A DNA stretch of 64,000 nucleotides, from assembly GCA_016710625.1 (NCBI GenBank), contig JADJVK010000027.1:6767-70766 (forward strand). Direction: 5' to 3'. The notes under the pieces are model-generated. The model was given only the letters and a program-made list of their open reading frames with translations. It was not told the origin of the DNA and made no database searches. Of the stretch, positions 1-10,490 are shown in pieces (within the stretch, counting starts at the first letter, position 1; each line of letters begins with the position of its first letter). Made by a program: the position numbers and the translations under genes. The DNA is from Saprospiraceae bacterium. GTDB lineage: Bacteria > Bacteroidota > Bacteroidia > Chitinophagales > Saprospiraceae.

Positions 1-1
1 G

Positions 2-1645
2 ATTCGCAGTGGCTATTTGAAAACAAAACTGACCAACGAATGGAAAAGGATGTTGGCAATGGATGTGAGTGATGTCTATTATAACAATGTTTTGATCAAT
101 GGAAAACAAATTTCTGAAATCAAAATCCTGGATGGGAAAACGCTAAATGCTGGAGATAAAATCCGCCTTAGAATTTCGAATGGGGGTGCTTCTTCCTATT
201 TTTGGTTGAACTATGCTGGTGGCAAAATTACCGTAGTAGCCAATGATGGAAATGATGTAGAACCAGTAGAAGTGGATAGGTTAATCATTGCCGTTGCAGA
301 AACCTACGATATTGTAATCACCATTCCAACTGCTGACAAAGCCTTTGAATTGCTAGCAACTACGGAAGATCGGACGAAATCTGCCTCACTATTTTTTGGC
401 GATGGAATCAAGCAAAATCAATCACCATTGCCTCGACTCAAATATTTTGAAGGCATGAAAATGATGAATGGTATGATGAAAATGAATGGCGATTTGGATG
501 ATATGGGGATGAATATGAGCCTAAACCAAATGGATATGAATAGGGTGATGTATCCAGAAATAACGGGAGAAGATACTCAAAATGACCATCAGTCAATGGA
601 TATGGAGAAGGACCCCAATAATGCTATGGGAAATATCACTACACTAAATTATGCCCAGCTAAAATCTCCACATCTCACTACCCTATCAAAGGACGCCCCA
701 GTAAAAAAATTGAAATTTGTTCTTACTGGAAATATGAATCGCTATGTTTGGAGCTTGGACAATCGAGTACTTTCTGAGAGTGATAAAATTTCAGTTAAAA
801 AGGGAGAAATACTAAATATCACCATATATAATAACTCTATGATGCGACATCCCTTCCATTTACATGGTTTTGATTTTAGGGTGCTCAATGGACAGGGTGA
901 ATATGCTCCTTTGAAGAATACGATAGATATTATGCCGATGGAAACAGATACTATTGAATTTTTAGCAAATACTGAAGGCGATTGGTTTTTTCATTGCCAT
1001 ATTTTGTATCACATGATGGCTGGAATGAACAGGGTAATTTCAGTAGGCGACTATAAAAACCCTTTATTACCAAATAAAGAAAAAACTTACAAAGCTTTGC
1101 AACGAGAAAGCAACAAAGCTCTTTTTATGGCATTAAATGATTTTGCAAGCAATGGAAATGATGGAGAAATGATGGTTCAGAATGCAAGGTGGCGGTTGGG
1201 AACCGAATGGAGATTAGGCTATCATGATATGCATGGTTATGAATCAGAAACCCATCTCGGACGGTATTTTGGCAAAATGCAGTGGTTTATGCCATTTGTT
1301 GGTTTCGACTGGCGATATAGAAATATGGGAATTGTTAGTTATGAAAAGAATATGTTTGGTCAAAAAAACGAAAAAGACAATCGAGCAGCTATTAGTATTG
1401 GATTCAATTACATGTTACCAATGCTATTGATATTTCAAACCGAAGTATTTCATGATGGAATTTTCAGATTACAGCTCATGAGAGAAGATATTCCAATTTC
1501 TAAACGGTTAAGAGTTGGCTTTATGATCAATACCGATTTGGAATATATGGTGGATTTTCGTTATATACTTAGTAGAAATGTTGGCATTCGTACCCATTAT
1601 GATAGTGATATGGGTTTTGGTGTGGGAATTGCTTTAAATTATTAA
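2..1645 (+). CDS. Multicopper oxidase, CopA-like, with C-terminal outer-membrane-barrel-like domain (5' partial)
   Basis: The frame is open to the left edge, so the N-terminus, with the first cupredoxin domain(s), lies outside the window; the TTG at 17 is only an in-frame codon. Two type-1/type-3 copper motifs are visible: HPFHLHG near residue 278 and HCHILYHMMAGM near residue 326 (counted from the TTG), where the Cys is the T1 ligand and the flanking His residues serve the trinuclear centre. A Met-rich stretch (about residues 145-200) is typical of copper-tolerance oxidases. After the oxidase comes a 150-residue tail of alternating aromatic/polar beta strands ending in a terminal Tyr, like a CopB-type outer-membrane barrel. 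Likely role: periplasmic or outer-membrane-attached Cu(I) oxidation and copper tolerance. The family is clear; the tail function is inferred. Confidence 0.85.
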   Translation: MRSGYLKTKLTNEWKRMLAMDVSDVYYNNVLINGKQISEIKILDGKTLNAGDKIRLRISNGGASSYFWLNYAGGKITVVANDGNDVEPVEVDRLIIAVAETYDIVITIPTADKAFELLATTEDRTKSASLFFGDGIKQNQSPLPRLKYFEGMKMMNGMMKMNGDLDDMGMNMSLNQMDMNRVMYPEITGEDTQNDHQSMDMEKDPNNAMGNITTLNYAQLKSPHLTTLSKDAPVKKLKFVLTGNMNRYVWSLDNRVLSESDKISVKKGEILNITIYNNSMMRHPFHLHGFDFRVLNGQGEYAPLKNTIDIMPMETDTIEFLANTEGDWFFHCHILYHMMAGMNRVISVGDYKNPLLPNKEKTYKALQRESNKALFMALNDFASNGNDGEMMVQNARWRLGTEWRLGYHDMHGYESETHLGRYFGKMQWFMPFVGFDWRYRNMGIVSYEKNMFGQKNEKDNRAAISIGFNYMLPMLLIFQTEVFHDGIFRLQLMREDIPISKRLRVGFMINTDLEYMVDFRYILSRNVGIRTHYDSDMGFGVGIALNY

Positions 1646-1660
1646 GAAAGAGTTATTTAT

Positions 1661-1697
1661 AAAAAAAAAGCAGAAGATTTGACCCTTCTGCCTTTCT
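1661..1697. terminator. Bidirectional intrinsic terminator between convergent genes
   Basis: GCAGAAG (1670-1676) pairs with CTTCTGC (1685-1691) across an 8-base loop. An A9 tract precedes it and a T-rich stretch follows, so it can serve both the oxidase (+) and the T9SS protein (-). The same hairpin sits at about 60697-60724 at the edge of the right-hand repeat copy, where homology between the copies begins. Confidence 0.75.
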
Positions 1698-1727
1698 TTA
1701 TATAAGAAACAAACACATTTTCTTTAA

Positions 1728-2531
1728 TTATTCCTTGATTTTAATAAATGGTTTTGTATCCAATACATTTCCATTTTTATGGGTCAAGACAAATTTATAG
1801 CTCCCATCTATCAATTCTTTTACATCCAATGTCTGTTCAATTATTCCATTAGATATTTCTAAACTTTCTGCTCTTAATGCTCTTCCCATCATATCATAGA
1901 TTTCTAACTTTACATTTCCATTCCAATATTCTGGATGGTTATTTGAAAAATAATGAATCTGATCATTTGCAACTGTCGGATATAGGATACTTTCATAAGT
2001 TGCTTTCTCTGCTGGCATCTCAGATTTGTAAACCGATGGAACAATATAATAGCCTGTGTGAGGTACATAAAAATTACTGGTGTATTCCGTGAAATCTACC
2101 ACATCTTTATCCTTATTTTTCTCCCACAATCTTACATTTCCATTGTATTTCTTGTCTGACAATTGAAATTCAAATAGCTTCATTTCTTGTTCCGCATTAC
2201 ATGGAATATTACCTATCCCTGCTGATGATATCACACTGTGGTAATCTTTTCCATCTACTGCATCGTAGGTTTTGCTCAAATCATCCCATGTACCCACTAC
2301 TGAATACACAAACAATGGTTTGTTGTCCGCTGATTCTGGTAATACTATGGACACCGAACTTCCGCCAATAAATATCAATCCACTGACATCTACCTTGGCA
2401 TATACTTCGTATCTCCCTGTCGATAAATTGTATTTCATCGTCGTCTCAAAGGACGTAGGTTCTGCTTTCTGACCCATTACCATTGTGCTGAGTAGCATGA
2501 TGGTTCCTATTGTTATTATAATTGATTTCAT
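1728..2531 (-). CDS. Secreted protein with T9SS type A C-terminal sorting domain
   Basis: 267 residues. A signal peptide (about residues 1-20, hydrophobic, ending MVMGQ) is followed by a beta-rich body with no family I recognise; it carries a GGSSVSIVLPES stretch and one Cys. The last ~80 residues have the type A sorting-domain layout: YPTVANDQ, then LEIYDMMGR, then DGSYKFVL, and a basic terminal strand. It should therefore be exported by the type IX system and anchored at or released from the cell surface. It lies 78 bp downstream of the giant adhesin on the same strand with a terminator between them, and the pair is duplicated at 60.7-64 kb. Binding partner and substrate are unknown. Confidence 0.8.
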   Translation of the reverse strand: MKSIIITIGTIMLLSTMVMGQKAEPTSFETTMKYNLSTGRYEVYAKVDVSGLIFIGGSSVSIVLPESADNKPLFVYSVVGTWDDLSKTYDAVDGKDYHSVISSAGIGNIPCNAEQEMKLFEFQLSDKKYNGNVRLWEKNKDKDVVDFTEYTSNFYVPHTGYYIVPSVYKSEMPAEKATYESILYPTVANDQIHYFSNNHPEYWNGNVKLEIYDMMGRALRAESLEISNGIIEQTLDVKELIDGSYKFVLTHKNGNVLDTKPFIKIKE

Positions 2532-2566
2532 GTTTATTTATTTATTTTTAAATTGAAAAATTCAGA

Positions 2567-2593
2567 AGAGGAGTACCTTTTCGATACTCCTCT
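2567..2593 (-). terminator. Intrinsic terminator after giant adhesin gene
   Basis: A perfect 9-bp stem, AGAGGAGTA (2567-2575) with TACTCCTCT (2585-2593), and a 9-nt loop, lies just past the adhesin stop codon. On the minus strand the stem is followed by a short T run. It is conserved in the right-hand copy at 61601-61626. Confidence 0.7.
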
Positions 2594-2608
2594 ATCTTCT
2601 ATTTCTGA

Positions 2609-5600
2609 TTATGGTAATTGTTGTAAAAAGGCTACGAATGAATAGTTCTTCACTACTGCATTTAATGGATAATTCAACACACTAGATAATACTTGATTCG
2701 CATCTGAGAACAAGGAATTGTATCTTACTCTTCCGTCCATATTTACGTCTTCTAAATAATATCCTATTGTTCCGATATATCCGTAATTGTCAGTCGTATT
2801 ACCTATCTCGTTCAATACTGCTGTTAATATTGGATTGCTATCATTATTCAATCCACTAAACTTAACATTGTTATTCATATTCGTATTACATGCCCATAAT
2901 GCTCTTCTATTACCTGGCACTCTTTGTCCTTCTAATCCATCATAACCTGATTGGTTCCAAACATTTGCATCACTCATATTGATGAAGTCAATTACCGTTG
3001 GGGTGATACTCAAGGCAATCGGTTGTGCTGTCATGATTCCTAAGTGGTTTCTATGTCTCACCGATACGAAGTAGTTACCTGCTGGCTTGCTAATGCTAAC
3101 TGGAGAAACTCCATCTGCTGGATCTACCACATCACCATCTCTTTGAACTAATGCACTAAATGTTGATACAACCAAACTAGGTGTATTCTGATCTCTCAAT
3201 TCTATAAATACCCAATCAACTATATCATTGTTTGGATCAATGTTATTTCCTAACACTGCTGCTGTTGTCAATTGTGTGTTCGCATTGTTTACTGATACAA
3301 ACTTACTGCTGTATGCTGCTGTCTTATATGGATCACTTAATGGTATTAAGTTTCCAGTCGTATAAGTTCTCAACTTATCATACATCACTCCAGTTGTACT
3401 TGTCACGCCAAACATAGAACCTTCCAATAATACTTTCATGGATAGTTTCACTAAATCGGCAGTTATTGAAATCGTTACAATTGCTGTATCACATACATTT
3501 GGACTTAAAGCAGTATTACATACACTGTAAATTACTGTTTTAGTTGTTCCAGCTTCGGATGCTAATGGAATATAATTCATCACTCCTGTTAATGGATTGA
3601 AAGTTACTGTTCCACCTGCTGTTCCACCAGTTTTAGTAATTGATGTCGTTGCTCCTGGTAAGAAGTCATCATTTGCTAAAATATTTACAGTAGTTGTTAC
3701 TCCTGTTGGAGCAGTCATCACATCTCCTATTGCTGTTGGAACTTTCGGATTTGGATCCGTTCCGTTTTTGTTTCCATCTCCATCACAATCTAAATTCTTC
3801 CATGTAGCAGATGTATTTGCCAATACTTGTTCAACAGCATTGTAATTACATGGGTCATTTGGATTCGTTCTTGGATCTGAAACTTTACTATTTATTTCAT
3901 CTGCATTTGTAACACCATCTCCATCACAATCTCCTGTACTAGTCGCAATTTCAGTTACTTGACTTAAATTAAATGAACATGGGTTTTTCGGATCTGTTCC
4001 ATCCAATCCAGTAATTACGCCATCTGGTCCATAAATTTCATTTTTATCTGTTACGCCATCACCATCACAATCCACTGTACTGATAATTGGTAATGTAATA
4101 TCTGCGATATTATAACTACAAGGATCATTTGGATTTGTTCCTTTTGTTATTTCAACTGTATCCGGTACGCCATCACCATCAGAATCTGTAGAAGATGGCA
4201 CTACGATAGTTACAGTTGCTGTTGCACAAACATTCGGATTTATTGCAGTATTACAAACATTATAAATAACTGTCTTTGTTGTTCCTGCTTCTGAAACTAA
4301 TGGTATGTAACTCATCACTCCAGTTAATGGGTTGAAAGTTACTGTTCCACCTGCTGTTCCACCTATTTTTGTAATAGATGTAGTTGATCCAGGTAAGAAG
4401 TCATCATTTGTTAATATGTTTAGAGTTGTTGTAGTTCCTACTGGAGCTGTCATGTTATCGTTTACAGCTGTAGGTGTTAATGGATGTGGATCCGTTCCAT
4501 TTCTATTACCATCACCATCACAATCTGTATTCATCCAAGTTAAGCTAGGTGTTACAGTTTGACTAGCAAAAATAAAGCTACACAAATTATTTGGATCCGT
4601 TCCATCTGTTATTTCTTTTCCATTAACTACACCATCACCATCACAATCAATTGATTTCCAACTTGCACTAGTTGCAACAGTTTGGCTTGCTAATTTGAAA
4701 CTACAGCTATTTAATGGATTTGTTCCATCTGCAATCTCTTGTTGATTAGTTACACCATCGCCATCGCAATCCAATAATTTCCATGCAGCTGATGTCGCTA
4801 CTGTTTGACTAGCAAGTATAAAATCACAAGGAATCAAAGGATTGGTTCCATCTATTTTTTCTTTACCGTCTGTAACACCATCTCCATCCGTATCTGGTAC
4901 TAGTGGATTCGTGCCATCAGTAATTTCTACACCGTTTGTCACTCCATCACCATCACAATCTAATGTTTTCCAAGTAGAGGTAGTTGGTAATGTTTGTGAA
5001 GCAACGATTAACTTACATGGATCTAATGGATCTGTTCCATCAGTAACTTCTTTGCCATTTGTCACACCGTCGCCATCACAATCTAATGCTTTCCATGTAG
5101 ATGTAGTTGGCAAAGTTTGTTTGCTCACAAGGTATGAACATGGATTTAATGGATTAGTACCATCAATTATTTCTTGTTGATTGGTTACGCCATCACCATC
5201 GCAATCTAAAGATTTCCATGCAGCTGATGTCGCTACTGTTTGACTAGCTAAAATGAAATCACATGAAATTAATGGATTCGTTCCATCTGTTTTTTCTTTA
5301 CCGTCAGTCACTCCATCCCCATCCGTATCTGGATTTAAAGGATTTGTTCCATCAGTAATTTCAACACCATTTGGTACGCCATCAACATCACAATCTAATG
5401 CTTTCCATGTAGATGTAGTTGGTAATGTTTGTGAAGCAACGATCAATTTACATGGATCTAATGGATCCGTGCCATCTGTAATTTCTTTTCCGTTCGGTAC
5501 ACCGTCACCATCACAATCAGATGCATTCCAAGTAGATGATCTCGTCAATGTAATGCTTGAAATAATATAGCTACATCCATTCAAAGGATTGGTACCATCT

Positions 5601-8600
5601 ATTTTTTCTTTTTGGTTGGTAACGCCGTCACCATCACAATCGCTATTCATCCAAGTTGTAGTTGGCGTAACTGTTTGGCTTGCCAAAATAAAACTACATG
5701 GATTATTTGGATCCGTGCCATCTGTAATTTCTTTTGAATCTTTCACTCCATCTCCATCCGTATCTGCATCAAGAGGAATTGTAATCGTCACAATTGCTGT
5801 ATCACAAACTTGTGGTACAACCGCTGTATTACATACATTATAGATTACAGTTTTAACAGTACCAATTTCAGTTGCCAATGGTACATAACTAATTGTACCA
5901 GTTAATGGATTGAAAGTTACTGTTCCACCTGCTGTTCCTCCAGTTTTCGTGATTGAAGTATTTGCTCCTGGTAAGAAGTCATCATTTGTTAATATATTAA
6001 TAGTAGTCGTCACACCTGTTGGAGCTGTCATTGCATCTCCTACAGCTGTTGGCACTTTTGGATTTGGATCAGTTCCATTATTGTTACCATCCTTATCGCA
6101 ATCCAATGCTTTCCATGTTGCTGTTGTATTTGCAATTACTTGTTCTGCTGTATTATAATCACATGGATCATTAGGATTTGTTCTTGGATCACCTGCTCCA
6201 GTGCTATTAATTTCGTTTGCATTCGTAACGCCATCTCCATCACAGTCTCCTGTGCTAGTAGCTAACATTGTAACTTGACTCAAATTAAAAGAACAAGGAT
6301 TCTTCGGATCTGTTCCATCAGTTCCTGTGATCACTCCATCTGGACCATAAATTTCATTCTTATCGGTAACACCGTCACCGTCACAATCTACGGTACTTGT
6401 AATTGGTGCTGAAATATCAGCCACATTATAACTACATGGATCATTTGGATTCGTTCCTTTTGTTGTTTCTACTTTATCAGGAACACCATCTCCATCCGTA
6501 TCTGGGTCAAGCGGAATTGTAATTGTCACAATCGCAGTATCGCAAACTTGTGTAGTAACCGCTGTATTACATACATTATAGATTACAGTTTTAACAGTAC
6601 CAATTTCCGTTACCAATGGTACATAACTAATTGTACCAGTTAATGGATTGAAAGTTACTGTTCCACCTGCTGTTCCTCCAGTTTTCGCAATTGAAGTGTT
6701 TGCTCCTGGTAAAAAGTCATCATTTGTTAATATATTTATTGTAGTTGTAACTCCAGTTGGAGCTGTCATTGCATCTCCTACAGCTGTAGGTACTTTTGGA
6801 TTTGGATCAGTTCCATTATTGTTACCATCCTTATCGCAATCCAATGCTTTCCATGTTGCTGTTGTATTTGCAATTACTTGTTCTGCTGTATTATAATTAC
6901 ATGGGTCATTTGGATTTGTTCTTGGATCACCTGCTCCAGTGCTATTGATTTCATTTGCATTCGTTACGCCATCTCCATCACAGTCTCCTGTGCTGGTTGC
7001 TACAACAGTAACTTGACTCAAATTCAATGAACAAGGATTCTTTGGATCTGTTCCATCAGTTCCAGTGATTACTCCATCTGGACCATAAATTTCATTCTTA
7101 TCGGTAACACCGTCACCGTCACAATCCACTGTACTTGTAATTGGTGCTGAAATATCCGCTACATTATAGCTACATGGATCATTTGGATTCGTTCCTTTTG
7201 AAGTTTCTACTATGTCAGGAACTCCATCACCGTCAGCATCACAAGAAGTAATAGTTACAATAATGCTATCTGCACTACTAAAACATCCAGTTGTATTATC
7301 TCTAAAATAAGCATAATATTTTCCAGCTGTAACACTTTGTGCCTGAGTAGTAGATAAATAATCACTTGAACTCAAAGGTAAATTATGAGTACTCCATACT
7401 AAAGAAGCTCCAACAGGAATCGTAGCCGTATTTGCTAATAATGTTAAATCTACTGTCGATGAAGGACAAGTATTTGTAGTCGTTGTTTTAGTTATAGCAG
7501 GAACCAATGGATTACATAAAGCAGCAATTGACCAAGTATAACTAAAGTTAGTTGCACTTGAACCTTGAATTGTATAACTTAATTGTAAGCCTAAAGCTCC
7601 TGAATTTAAAACAGTATAAATATAACTACCTGACATTAAATCAGCCAAAGTAATTATAGTTGATGAATTTGGATAGGTTGTTAATGGATTAAAAGAAGAT
7701 ACCTCATTTATTGTAAAATATACATTATCATTGGATGGTATCGTTCCATTAATATTAGTAAACTTAATTTTTACTAATGTTCCAGCAATCGCTCCATTAC
7801 TGCATATTGCACCTTGAGCTGATGATCCAGTGGATATACCAGAAGGTGAATATATAATAAATTGAGATTGTGCAGCAGTTGGATCTGGGAATAAAGTACA
7901 AATTGTAGTTGGTGCTAAAGGCTGTACTAAAATTCTCAAAGTTGCCGTTGCCGTTGCAACTGGATTTCCATTATCTGTAACTGTATATGGAATTTCTACT
8001 GGACCACTAAATCCATTCAATGGTGTAAACGTATAAGTTCCATTTGTATTCAACACAAAAGAACCCTTTCCTTGAATTGAAATAAATTGTGTAGTTACCG
8101 TTTGGAAATTCCCTTCTGGATCCATATCATTTGCAAGTACATTTCCAGAAACTGGTGTATTTGCAGCTGTTGTATTATAATCATCTGTAGCAACAGTAGA
8201 ATTTGGAGTGGTTAATGGTAACACATCTATAATTTGATATGCAGTTGCACATTGTGTAGGTACTCCGTTATCACATACTTGATAGATCAAAGTATCAATT
8301 CCCGTAAATCCATTAGTTGCATAATATGTAATATCTCCATTTGTTAGATTTATGGAGAAAGATCCATGATTTGGTGCATCTAAAATCGTTATACTAGCTG
8401 GATTTAAAATCGTAGCTGGATCTCCAGGTTTGTCATTTGACAACGTTTTAATCACAACTGGTGTTGTAGTAATTGTAGATGCAAAATCAGTGTTTGCTAC
8501 TGGGTTATTAATATTAGGAGTAGTTTTATCTAATACTGTAATTGTCAATAATTCTGTTGGGCAATTGGTAGATTGTCCAGAAGCACAAACTGGTACTAAG

Positions 8601-8656
8601 AATTTATAAACTCCTGTTGCAGAAGGTGCAAATGTATAAGTTCCGTTTGGATTCAA
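2609..8656 (-). CDS. Giant adhesin, C-terminal two-fifths: Ig/cadherin-like and thrombospondin-3 repeats plus surface C-terminal domain
   Basis: About 2,015 residues from the first ATG, but the frame is open to about 8821, where a missing T (four instead of the five seen in the sister modules) separates it from the upstream part. It is the C-terminal section of the gene starting at 14764. Order: cadherin/Bap-like domains (VLANDMDPEGN type), an Ig-like domain, then dozens of calcium-binding thrombospondin type 3 repeats (DCDGDGVTN, DTDGDGVPD) interleaved with beta-sandwich modules, including a 738-bp tandem duplication. The last ~300 residues form a distinct domain with VQRDGDVVDP, VRHRNHLG and a dockerin-like loop DVNMDGRVRYN, ending AFLQQLP. 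I recall this ending in large surface proteins of Saprospiraceae-like bacteria. There is no canonical type A sorting tail, so the ending may itself be the anchoring signal. Role inferred: calcium-stabilised surface adhesion. Confidence 0.8.
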   Translation of the reverse strand: MNPNGTYTFAPSATGVYKFLVPVCASGQSTNCPTELLTITVLDKTTPNINNPVANTDFASTITTTPVVIKTLSNDKPGDPATILNPASITILDAPNHGSFSINLTNGDITYYATNGFTGIDTLIYQVCDNGVPTQCATAYQIIDVLPLTTPNSTVATDDYNTTAANTPVSGNVLANDMDPEGNFQTVTTQFISIQGKGSFVLNTNGTYTFTPLNGFSGPVEIPYTVTDNGNPVATATATLRILVQPLAPTTICTLFPDPTAAQSQFIIYSPSGISTGSSAQGAICSNGAIAGTLVKIKFTNINGTIPSNDNVYFTINEVSSFNPLTTYPNSSTIITLADLMSGSYIYTVLNSGALGLQLSYTIQGSSATNFSYTWSIAALCNPLVPAITKTTTTNTCPSSTVDLTLLANTATIPVGASLVWSTHNLPLSSSDYLSTTQAQSVTAGKYYAYFRDNTTGCFSSADSIIVTITSCDADGDGVPDIVETSKGTNPNDPCSYNVADISAPITSTVDCDGDGVTDKNEIYGPDGVITGTDGTDPKNPCSLNLSQVTVVATSTGDCDGDGVTNANEINSTGAGDPRTNPNDPCNYNTAEQVIANTTATWKALDCDKDGNNNGTDPNPKVPTAVGDAMTAPTGVTTTINILTNDDFLPGANTSIAKTGGTAGGTVTFNPLTGTISYVPLVTEIGTVKTVIYNVCNTAVTTQVCDTAIVTITIPLDPDTDGDGVPDKVETTKGTNPNDPCSYNVADISAPITSTVDCDGDGVTDKNEIYGPDGVITGTDGTDPKNPCSFNLSQVTMLATSTGDCDGDGVTNANEINSTGAGDPRTNPNDPCDYNTAEQVIANTTATWKALDCDKDGNNNGTDPNPKVPTAVGDAMTAPTGVTTTINILTNDDFLPGANTSITKTGGTAGGTVTFNPLTGTISYVPLATEIGTVKTVIYNVCNTAVVPQVCDTAIVTITIPLDADTDGDGVKDSKEITDGTDPNNPCSFILASQTVTPTTTWMNSDCDGDGVTNQKEKIDGTNPLNGCSYIISSITLTRSSTWNASDCDGDGVPNGKEITDGTDPLDPCKLIVASQTLPTTSTWKALDCDVDGVPNGVEITDGTNPLNPDTDGDGVTDGKEKTDGTNPLISCDFILASQTVATSAAWKSLDCDGDGVTNQQEIIDGTNPLNPCSYLVSKQTLPTTSTWKALDCDGDGVTNGKEVTDGTDPLDPCKLIVASQTLPTTSTWKTLDCDGDGVTNGVEITDGTNPLVPDTDGDGVTDGKEKIDGTNPLIPCDFILASQTVATSAAWKLLDCDGDGVTNQQEIADGTNPLNSCSFKLASQTVATSASWKSIDCDGDGVVNGKEITDGTDPNNLCSFIFASQTVTPSLTWMNTDCDGDGNRNGTDPHPLTPTAVNDNMTAPVGTTTTLNILTNDDFLPGSTTSITKIGGTAGGTVTFNPLTGVMSYIPLVSEAGTTKTVIYNVCNTAINPNVCATATVTIVVPSSTDSDGDGVPDTVEITKGTNPNDPCSYNIADITLPIISTVDCDGDGVTDKNEIYGPDGVITGLDGTDPKNPCSFNLSQVTEIATSTGDCDGDGVTNADEINSKVSDPRTNPNDPCNYNAVEQVLANTSATWKNLDCDGDGNKNGTDPNPKVPTAIGDVMTAPTGVTTTVNILANDDFLPGATTSITKTGGTAGGTVTFNPLTGVMNYIPLASEAGTTKTVIYSVCNTALSPNVCDTAIVTISITADLVKLSMKVLLEGSMFGVTSTTGVMYDKLRTYTTGNLIPLSDPYKTAAYSSKFVSVNNANTQLTTAAVLGNNIDPNNDIVDWVFIELRDQNTPSLVVSTFSALVQRDGDVVDPADGVSPVSISKPAGNYFVSVRHRNHLGIMTAQPIALSITPTVIDFINMSDANVWNQSGYDGLEGQRVPGNRRALWACNTNMNNNVKFSGLNNDSNPILTAVLNEIGNTTDNYGYIGTIGYYLEDVNMDGRVRYNSLFSDANQVLSSVLNYPLNAVVKNYSFVAFLQQLP
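5767..7242 (-). repeat. 738-bp tandem duplication (two units) inside the adhesin
   Basis: Positions 5767-6504 and 6505-7242 are near-identical units of 738 bp (246 codons, so in frame). Each encodes five thrombospondin-3 repeats, a TAVGDAMTAPTG linker and a beta-sandwich ending TITIPLD. A third, more diverged unit occupies about 3460-4195. Shorter modules of about 38 residues recur between 4530 and 5740. Confidence 0.8.
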
Positions 8657-8799
8657 TATTGGAGTAGAAGTACTTGGGTTTCCAATTATAGCTACTGGAG
8701 TACCATAAGTAGTTCCAATAGTTATTATATCATTTGTACTTACATTTCCAGTTACTGGTACATTAACATAAGTAACATTGAAATCTGGATTAGTACCTG

Positions 8800-9057
8800 T
8801 TACAGTACAAGCCGCATCTTTTGACCTACATTTTGACTGGTTCCAATTGTTTGCCCAGAACCAGCAATTGTAGGAATACCAAAGGTATTAACCACATTAC
8901 CTAGATTTGATATTACTGGATAATTAGCTGTTCCAGAATAATTTGAACCTGTATTTCCACCAGCAATAGTTGATGTTTTTAAGTCTGAATAAACAAGACT
9001 AGCTCCACCTTCTAAAGCATCTGTACAACCATCTCCATCACTATCCAAATCGAACAT
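8800..9057 (-). pseudogene. Giant adhesin, frame fragment (end of third N-terminal module)
   Basis: This is a continuation of the adhesin, not a separate gene. It encodes thrombospondin-3 residues (DSDGDGCTDALEGG) and runs to QNVGQK, where the two sister modules continue QKDAACC or QKDALCC but this one shifts frame and stops. The open frame reaches back to about 9187. Restoring one T in the 8819-8822 run rejoins it to the C-terminal section without loss. Confidence 0.7.
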
Positions 9058-9157
9058 ATTTGGTATTCCATCATTGTCAGTATCTAATGGATTAGTACAA
9101 GTTGCTAATGGGTTAGAGCTTGGAATATAAATAGCAGAATTTATTGTTGGTACGATT

Positions 9158-10120
9158 TCATTTATATAGGCACCAAGAGTTGTACCTGGAAACTCCTAAT
9201 ATTCTATAATATTGGAAACTGCTCGTATTTTTTAAAGAATTTACCAATATTAAATTAACATTTTTATAGGCATCTGTCGGCAAGGACAAATCTACCCATG
9301 TATTGCCATCTGCAGAACCTTGTAATTTAACAGTACTACCCGATGAACCCAAATACATCCCAACAAAACTACCATTCATAGCATTTGCCTGCCATTGATT
9401 TAACAACATTGTAAAACTAGATATTGGCAAAGATGCATTATATTTCCATGTCACCAAAGATTTATTTATCCAATCCTGACTTCCATCAACAGCACTACTA
9501 TGAGTTTGGTCAATAACATCAGTCTTGCCATCAAAGGCAAAATATAACAAATGACTAGAACCAGTTTGTAGCAAATCTGTAGTAACCGGTCCATTTAATG
9601 TAGTTGCAAAAGAACCCAAATTTACTCCTGCTTGGCTTGCCGTTGCAAAACAACTTGGATTTTCATTTGCATCTAAAATGCCGTCATTATCATCATCTAA
9701 GTCATTATTGTTTAAGATACCATCACCGTCATAATCACAATATTGACCCATATTGTTTTGACTTGTCAAACAACATTCTGTATTGATATCCATGATAGAA
9801 ATATCATCTATATATACATATCCATATTGGGTTGTATGTAAAAATCCTATCTTGTCAATTTGCTTTGTAGTTGTAAACGTAATCGTGTATTTCACCCAAT
9901 CACTACTCGTACTACTAGTGGTAAGTACATTAGATACGGCTACAGATGTTCCTAAAACCGAACCATAAGTAGGAGTTGGTGGAATCGTAGTTGGACCACC
10001 CCAAATTGGCGGCTCTGAAGGTTGCCATCCATACAATATTACTGGAGTAGGGACAGTAGCTGTATTTCCAAAATTCAAACCCTTATTATATAATGAAGGA
10101 ATACCTGCCCAAAAAGTCAA
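9158..10120 (-). pseudogene. Giant adhesin, frame fragment (middle of third N-terminal module)
   Basis: It encodes the FWAGIPSLYNKG to YYRILGVS part of the third repeat module: a jelly-roll-like region, a DYDGDGILNNNDLDDDNDG calcium stretch and a discoidin-like IKLQGS-type domain (VKLQGSADGNTWVDLS here). It leaves frame at about 9188-9189, where an extra G follows CCT relative to the sister modules. The real reading continues GTTLGAYINEIVPTIN into the next fragment. Confidence 0.7.
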
Positions 10121-10490
10121 GGTATGGGTACCGGTTGTAAAGTATCAGATAATAAATTTACCAATACTTTTCCATATCCAGCTCCAGTAGTTTGGTCTAT
10201 ACCGAACCATTCATTGCCTAAATGCCCTCCTGTCAATCCATCAATTGTAGGCCAAATACTTGACGGCCTATTGAAATTACATGCATTCGTTGGGTCGTAC
10301 ACCATATATGTTGGGTCAAAAGCAGTACCATCTGCCCAACCACAAACCATATTTGTATGTAATGTTCCTGTATTTAGATTTGGACAAATTGCATTAGAAT
10401 GGCAGCTAAAACTCCCATTGGTAATATATTCTTTTGGTAAACAAGATGAAAATGTTGGTATGCAAGATGATGTATTAACGTATAAAAGCC
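10117..10490 (-). pseudogene. Giant adhesin, frame fragment (start of third N-terminal module)
   Basis: The coding part starts near 10490 with VNTSSCIP, then PKEYITNGSF and CGWADGT as in modules one and two, up to LSDTLQP. One base is then missing at 10131-10133 (ACCGG here, ACCTGG in the sister module at 13946), so the frame ends LQPVPIP instead of LQPGTHT. The open frame reaching 10635 is antisense shadow beyond the frameshift. Confidence 0.65.

Noticed and set aside
3597..7000. Long plus-strand open frames antisense to the adhesin (for example 4842-5180 and 5910-6158)
   Set aside because: They are antisense shadows of the Asp/Gly-rich repeats and recur with them; the translation is a low-complexity Pro/Ser/Val pattern with no independent support.
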